From Ruminiclostridium sp. (GTDB taxonomy: Bacteria; Bacillota; Clostridia; Oscillospirales; Ruminococcaceae), in the NCBI GenBank assembly GCA_017465545.1, contig JAFTVY010000079.1, positions 1-32,925 of the forward strand: a stretch of 32,925 nt of DNA, read 5' to 3'. The notes below the pieces were generated by a model. That model saw nothing but the letters and a program-made list of their open reading frames with translations. It was not told where the DNA came from and searched no databases. A program made the translations under genes and the position numbers. The number at the start of each line of letters is the position of its first letter. Position 1 is the first letter of the stretch. Below, one piece after another: positions 30,121-32,925 of the stretch.

Positions 30121-31062
30121 TTATTGACCTATAAACTCTCTTACTATAGAGTCGGCAGGGATTATCTCAGTATCGATTGTTTCCGACAGACTGAGGAAAT
30201 GCGGGAGTATGCTGTACATATCCGCTCTTTTTTCGTATTTCTCGAAATTCTCATAAAGAGACGGCAGTACCTTCTTGTATGCACATATTTCGTAGGCAAA
30301 GAAGGTATCAATATCATAATCAGCACGGGATTTGTAAGGCATTATGTAAAGGCTTTCTCCCCTTTGTACGCTGGGAAAATTAAGGACCGTATGCTTGTAA
30401 TCCCTGCCTCTGAACAGCTTATCTCTTGAAAGTCTGCGTAAGAGTCTTATCTTTGATGGGTGCAGAAGCTGTCCCGTGTTGTCTGCAATTCTCGTTCTCA
30501 CGCTGACGTATACGAAGGTGGCATAATCGTGATGAGTGCCGGTAAGCTCGGGATTCAGGGCGTGTATACCTTCGATGATAACGGCGGTGTCCTTATCTCT
30601 TCTGATGGTCTCTCCCCAGCTTCTTGAGTTGTCGGAAAAATTGAATACCGGCAGGGTTATCTCACCGCATTCTGCCAAGGTTTCCATATCCCTTTTAAGT
30701 AGCGGAATATCCACTCTGTCAGGACGTTCGTAGTCCACCTTTCCGTCAGGGCCGGGCGGTATAATCCCCGGTACGAAATAATCGTCCATCGAAATGACTA
30801 TGGTATTTATTCCGTCATCACAGAGCGACCTTGCAATGAGATTTGCGCTGGTGGTCTTGCCTGAGCCTGAAGGGCCGGAAAGCAGGATTATCGGCTTTTT
30901 GCCGAGATTCTCCTTTATCCCCGCCGTAGCTCTTGCAATGCGGCGTCTGTACTTTTCCTCGCACTCCTCTATAAAAAGGGAAGGATCGTCGGTTCTGCGG
31001 TTTATATCCTCTATTGTGACTACCTTTATTTTCTTGGGATTATCTATTGTATCGGTCATCAT
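30121..31062 (-). CDS. Uridine kinase-family protein (P-loop nucleoside kinase)
   Basis: 313 aa. An N-terminal part of about 55 residues (EECEEKYRRRIARATAGIKE) is followed by the P-loop kinase fold: Walker A SGPSGSGKTT (Lys69), VISMDDYFVP with the acceptor-site Asp pair, KVDYERPDRVDIP, VIIEGIHALNP (Walker B-like) and RDKLFRGRDYKHTV. It would phosphorylate uridine/cytidine or a related small molecule in the cytosol. The larger clostridial form carries a threonyl-tRNA-synthetase-like N-terminus; this one does not. The start is the first of two ATGs at 31062, 6 nt after AAAGGA; the longer frame reaches back into the promoter. It is controlled by a promoter interleaved with a 17-bp dyad. Confidence 0.88.
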   Translation of the reverse strand: MMTDTIDNPKKIKVVTIEDINRRTDDPSLFIEECEEKYRRRIARATAGIKENLGKKPIILLSGPSGSGKTTSANLIARSLCDDGINTIVISMDDYFVPGIIPPGPDGKVDYERPDRVDIPLLKRDMETLAECGEITLPVFNFSDNSRSWGETIRRDKDTAVIIEGIHALNPELTGTHHDYATFVYVSVRTRIADNTGQLLHPSKIRLLRRLSRDKLFRGRDYKHTVLNFPSVQRGESLYIMPYKSRADYDIDTFFAYEICAYKKVLPSLYENFEKYEKRADMYSILPHFLSLSETIDTEIIPADSIVREFIGQ

Positions 31063-31071
31063 ATGTATTCC

Positions 31072-31132
31072 TTTCGTGCAACGTGGTATCTGCATTCTGA
31101 AGCGTATATCTATCTTACCACATTGCACGAAA
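31072..31132 (-). promoter_or_regulatory. 17-bp dyad straddling the transcription start of the kinase gene
   Basis: TTTCGTGCAACGTGGTA (31072-31088) and TACCACATTGCACGAAA (31116-31132) are inverted repeats with one mismatch (a G-U pair in RNA), separated by 27 bp. The right arm fills the promoter spacer and touches the -10 box. The left arm reaches into the ribosome binding site (31068-31074). It could be a double operator. It could also be an RNA hairpin formed only by transcripts reading in from upstream. Confidence 0.7.
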
Positions 31133-31140
31133 TTTTTCAA
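31112..31140 (-). promoter_or_regulatory. Sigma-A promoter of the uridine kinase-like gene
   Basis: On the minus strand TTGAAA (31140-31135), 17 bp, TAAGAT (31117-31112), 50 bp before the ATG at 31062. Confidence 0.75.
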
Positions 31141-31201
31141 GTCGAATTATTGATAATAGTGCATTATAAACAAAAATAATTTTCCTTATTATGCAAGCTG
31201 A

Positions 31202-31381
31202 TTATAAATCGTCCGCATCCTGAACAGGCACTTCAAAAACGTCCTTGCATACGCCCGTATAGCTGCCGAAGGGATCGGTACTGCTGTCCTTCATTGCAAT
31301 GACCTTCATAGCCTTTTTCATAACCCTTGATTTATCGGAAGGGATTTTGCTCTTTGCCTTTTTATCCTTTTTGTTACCCAT
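31202..31381 (-). CDS. 59-aa small protein with a PVQDADDL tail
   Basis: A complete 59-residue gene. It has a lysine-rich N-terminus (MGNKKDKKAKSKIPSDKSRV), then an amphipathic helix (MKKAMKVIAMK), then DPFGSYTGVCKDVFEVPVQD ending in ADDL. AAAGGG lies 7 nt before the ATG at 31381. The DP-x-GSYTG and PVQDADDL pattern seems familiar from small uncharacterised proteins of Clostridia, from memory and unchecked. It is cytoplasmic, basic at one end and acidic at the other, with no domain I can name. It lies 139 bp upstream of the kinase gene on the same strand. Confidence 0.75.
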   Translation of the reverse strand: MGNKKDKKAKSKIPSDKSRVMKKAMKVIAMKDSSTDPFGSYTGVCKDVFEVPVQDADDL

Positions 31382-31573
31382 CTTAAAGCCCTTTCATAAA
31401 TAACCTTATCTGCGGGATTTTTTATTTTCCCGTTATTATTTTCTGCAGTCACGTAAATTTTATTTTACTGAAAAATTTCCGCTTCTGCCTTAAATTTATA
31501 TCCTATTAGTAATAGTCTACAAAAATTAAGGAAATTTTTTTAAAAATTAAACTAAAATTTTTTAAAAAATGAC
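31382..31573. other. AT-rich intergenic DNA upstream of ppdK
   Basis: No coding frame. It holds one small hairpin (CGGGA 31413-31417 with TCCCG 31428-31432) that may sit in the leader of the 59-aa gene, and from about 31480 a very A/T-rich block of A- and T-tracts reaching the ppdK promoter. Such tracts can bend DNA and boost sigma-A promoters as an UP-element, which would suit a highly expressed gene. Confidence 0.5.
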
Positions 31574-31602
31574 TGGAAAAATAAAAAGAAATCTGTTATA
31601 AT
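31574..31602 (+). promoter_or_regulatory. Sigma-A promoter of ppdK
   Basis: TGGAAA (31574-31579), 17 bp, TATAAT (31597-31602), preceded by long A-tracts. Transcription should begin near 31609, giving a leader of about 90 nt. Confidence 0.75.
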
Positions 31603-31612
31603 ATAATCGTAT

Positions 31613-31660
31613 GGTTGACAAGTCCGTCTTCAGCCTTGTGGTGAAAAGGACAAGTTATCC
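31613..31660 (+). promoter_or_regulatory. Folded 5' leader of ppdK, type unknown
   Basis: An extended hairpin can form from near the first transcribed base. The outer pair is GG/CC, then UGAC with GUUA through a G-U pair, an AA/AA internal loop, GUCC with GGAC, and an inner hairpin UUCAgCC-UUGU-GGUGAA. An AGGAGG site lies about 30 nt further on, outside the fold. It matches no riboswitch class I can recognise. Confidence 0.45.
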
Positions 31661-31697
31661 AAATCTCATATTATTTTTATTCAGGAGGAATACCCCA

Positions 31698-32925
31698 ATG
31701 GCTAAAAAGTATTGCTACCTTTTCTCTGAAGGTAACGCAAACATGAGAGAGCTTCTCGGTGGTAAGGGTGCTAACCTTGCAGAAATGACATCTATGGGAC
31801 TTCCCGTTCCCCAGGGTTTCACAATCTCTACAGAAGCTTGTACTCAGTATTATGAAGATGGTCGTAAGATCAACGACGACATCCAGGCAGAAATCAACGA
31901 CTACATCGTAAAGATGGAAGAAGTTACAGGCAAGAAGTTCGGCGACAAGACTAACCCTCTTCTCGTATCCGTTCGTTCAGGTGCCCGTGCTTCCATGCCC
32001 GGTATGATGGATACAATCCTCAACCTCGGTCTTAACGAAGACGTAGTTGAATACATGGCAGAAGCTTCCGGCAATGCTCGTTGGGCATATGACTGCTACA
32101 GAAGATTCATCCAGATGTACTCTGACGTAGTTATGGAAGTTGGTAAGAAGTATTTCGAAGAGCTTATCGACGAAATGAAGGAAAAGAAGGGCGTTACACA
32201 GGACGTTGACCTTACAGCTGAAGACCTCAAGGAACTCGCAGGTCAGTTCAAGGCTGAATACAAGGCTAAGATCGGTGCTGACTTCCCCACAGATCCTAAG
32301 GAACAGTTAATGGGTGCTGTTAAGGCAGTATTCCGTTCATGGGACAACCCCAGAGCTAACGTTTACAGACGTGACAACGATATCCCTTATTCATGGGGTA
32401 CAGCTGTTAACGTACAGATGATGGCTTTCGGTAACATGGGTGATGACTGCGGTACAGGTGTTGCTTTCACACGTGACCCTGCTACAGGCGAAAAGAAGCT
32501 CATGGGTGAATTCTTAACAAACGCACAGGGCGAAGACGTTGTAGCCGGCGTTCGTACTCCCATGCCCATCGCACAGATGGAAGAAAAGTTCCCCGAAGCA
32601 TTTGCACAGTTCGTAGACGTTTGCAAGACTCTTGAAAACCACTACAGAGATATGCAGGATATGGAATTTACAGTAGAACACGGTAAGCTCTATATGCTCC
32701 AGACTCGTAACGGTAAGAGAACAGCTCAGGCTGCCCTCAAGATCGCTTGCGACCTCGTTGATGAAGGTATGAGAACAGAACAGGAAGCTGTTCTTATGAT
32801 CGATCCTCGTAACCTCGACACACTTCTCCACCCCCAGTTCGACGCTAAGGCTCTCAAGGCTGCAGTTCCCGCTGGTAAGGGTCTCGGTGCTTCTCCCGGT
32901 GCTGCTTGCGGTAAGGTTGTATTCA
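31698..32925 (+). CDS. ppdK: Pyruvate, phosphate dikinase, N-terminal part (cut by the window end)
   Basis: 409 residues of a protein usually near 875 aa. It interconverts pyruvate, ATP and phosphate with phosphoenolpyruvate, AMP and pyrophosphate; in anaerobic Clostridia it often serves glycolysis or gluconeogenesis as a pyrophosphate-saving step. The nucleotide-grasp domain is visible: KKYCYLFSEGNANMRELLGG, KGANLAEMTSMGLPVPQGFT, LVSVRSGARASMPGMMDTIL, CGTGVAFTRDPATGE, and LYMLQTRNGKRTAQAAL near 335. The window stops in GLGASPGAACGKVVF, before the catalytic histidine and the PEP-binding barrel. AGGAGG lies 10 nt before the ATG. Codon use is strongly biased (GTA, CGT, AAG, TTC), fitting high expression. 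Confidence 0.95.
   Translation, partial: MAKKYCYLFSEGNANMRELLGGKGANLAEMTSMGLPVPQGFTISTEACTQYYEDGRKINDDIQAEINDYIVKMEEVTGKKFGDKTNPLLVSVRSGARASMPGMMDTILNLGLNEDVVEYMAEASGNARWAYDCYRRFIQMYSDVVMEVGKKYFEELIDEMKEKKGVTQDVDLTAEDLKELAGQFKAEYKAKIGADFPTDPKEQLMGAVKAVFRSWDNPRANVYRRDNDIPYSWGTAVNVQMMAFGNMGDDCGTGVAFTRDPATGEKKLMGEFLTNAQGEDVVAGVRTPMPIAQMEEKFPEAFAQFVDVCKTLENHYRDMQDMEFTVEHGKLYMLQTRNGKRTAQAALKIACDLVDEGMRTEQEAVLMIDPRNLDTLLHPQFDAKALKAAVPAGKGLGASPGAACGKVVF

Noticed and set aside
1-32925. tRNA or rRNA genes
   Set aside because: I looked for cloverleaf ends and conserved rRNA stretches on both strands by eye and saw none; a covariance scan would be needed to be sure.

Overview
This is a 33-kb piece of what looks like a low-to-moderate-GC, Gram-positive Clostridia chromosome, most like a Ruminococcus-type gut anaerobe. 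That placement is inferred from gene content and style: AAAGGA/AGGAGG ribosome binding sites, consensus sigma-A promoters with 17-bp spacers, LLTAC-type lipoboxes, an EndoA-like MazF, pyruvate phosphate dikinase, and glycogen/starch enzymes. I see no rRNA, tRNA, CRISPR array or phage module.

Layout. 1-1.4 kb: the end of an IS3-like element (minus strand) and a family 2 glycosyltransferase. 1.4-2.6 kb: a 45-aa lipoprotein and a DeoD-type purine nucleoside phosphorylase. 2.7-14.8 kb: a compact type IV pilus locus. It runs pilC, a PilM-PilN fusion, pilO, a very large PilX/GspK-like tip pilin candidate and two FTLVE pilins. Then comes the prepilin peptidase pilD on the opposite strand, followed by the extension ATPase pilB and retraction ATPase pilT. 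All motor and platform parts are present. No small major pilin is encoded here, so the main subunit must come from elsewhere or be one of the two medium-sized pilins. 14.9-16.1 kb: dtd and a lipoprotein. 16.1-18.5 kb: a 73-aa secreted peptide, an orphan MazF-type RNase and an SGNH-hydrolase lipoprotein.

18.6-22.1 kb: an ECF sigma factor and a large membrane-anchored, probably regulatory, partner. They sit between two regions packed with short palindromes, most with a 3-nt loop closed by C-G. A 147-bp MITE-like element lies at the left edge. This is the least conventional part of the window.

22.1-26.5 kb (minus): an intracellular GH13 alpha-glucanase and glycogen/starch phosphorylase, which together could turn maltodextrin or glycogen into glucose-1-phosphate. 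26.7-28.9 kb (minus): two TrkA-type potassium regulators behind a metallo-beta-lactamase-fold protein that has lost part of its metal site. 29.0-31.4 kb (minus): a CheV-like CheW-receiver protein, a uridine-kinase-family protein with a striking 17-bp dyad at its promoter, and a 59-aa conserved-looking small protein. 31.6 kb to the end: pyruvate phosphate dikinase, cut by the window edge, behind a structured 5' leader.

Best leads: the C-NNN-G hairpin arrays around the sigma-factor module; the beta-solenoid-like pilus-tip protein; the PilM-PilN fusion with an eroded nucleotide site; two promoter-spanning dyads that look built to silence read-through transcripts; and the folded ppdK leader. All family assignments come from reading motifs and remembered family patterns. 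No database search was run.
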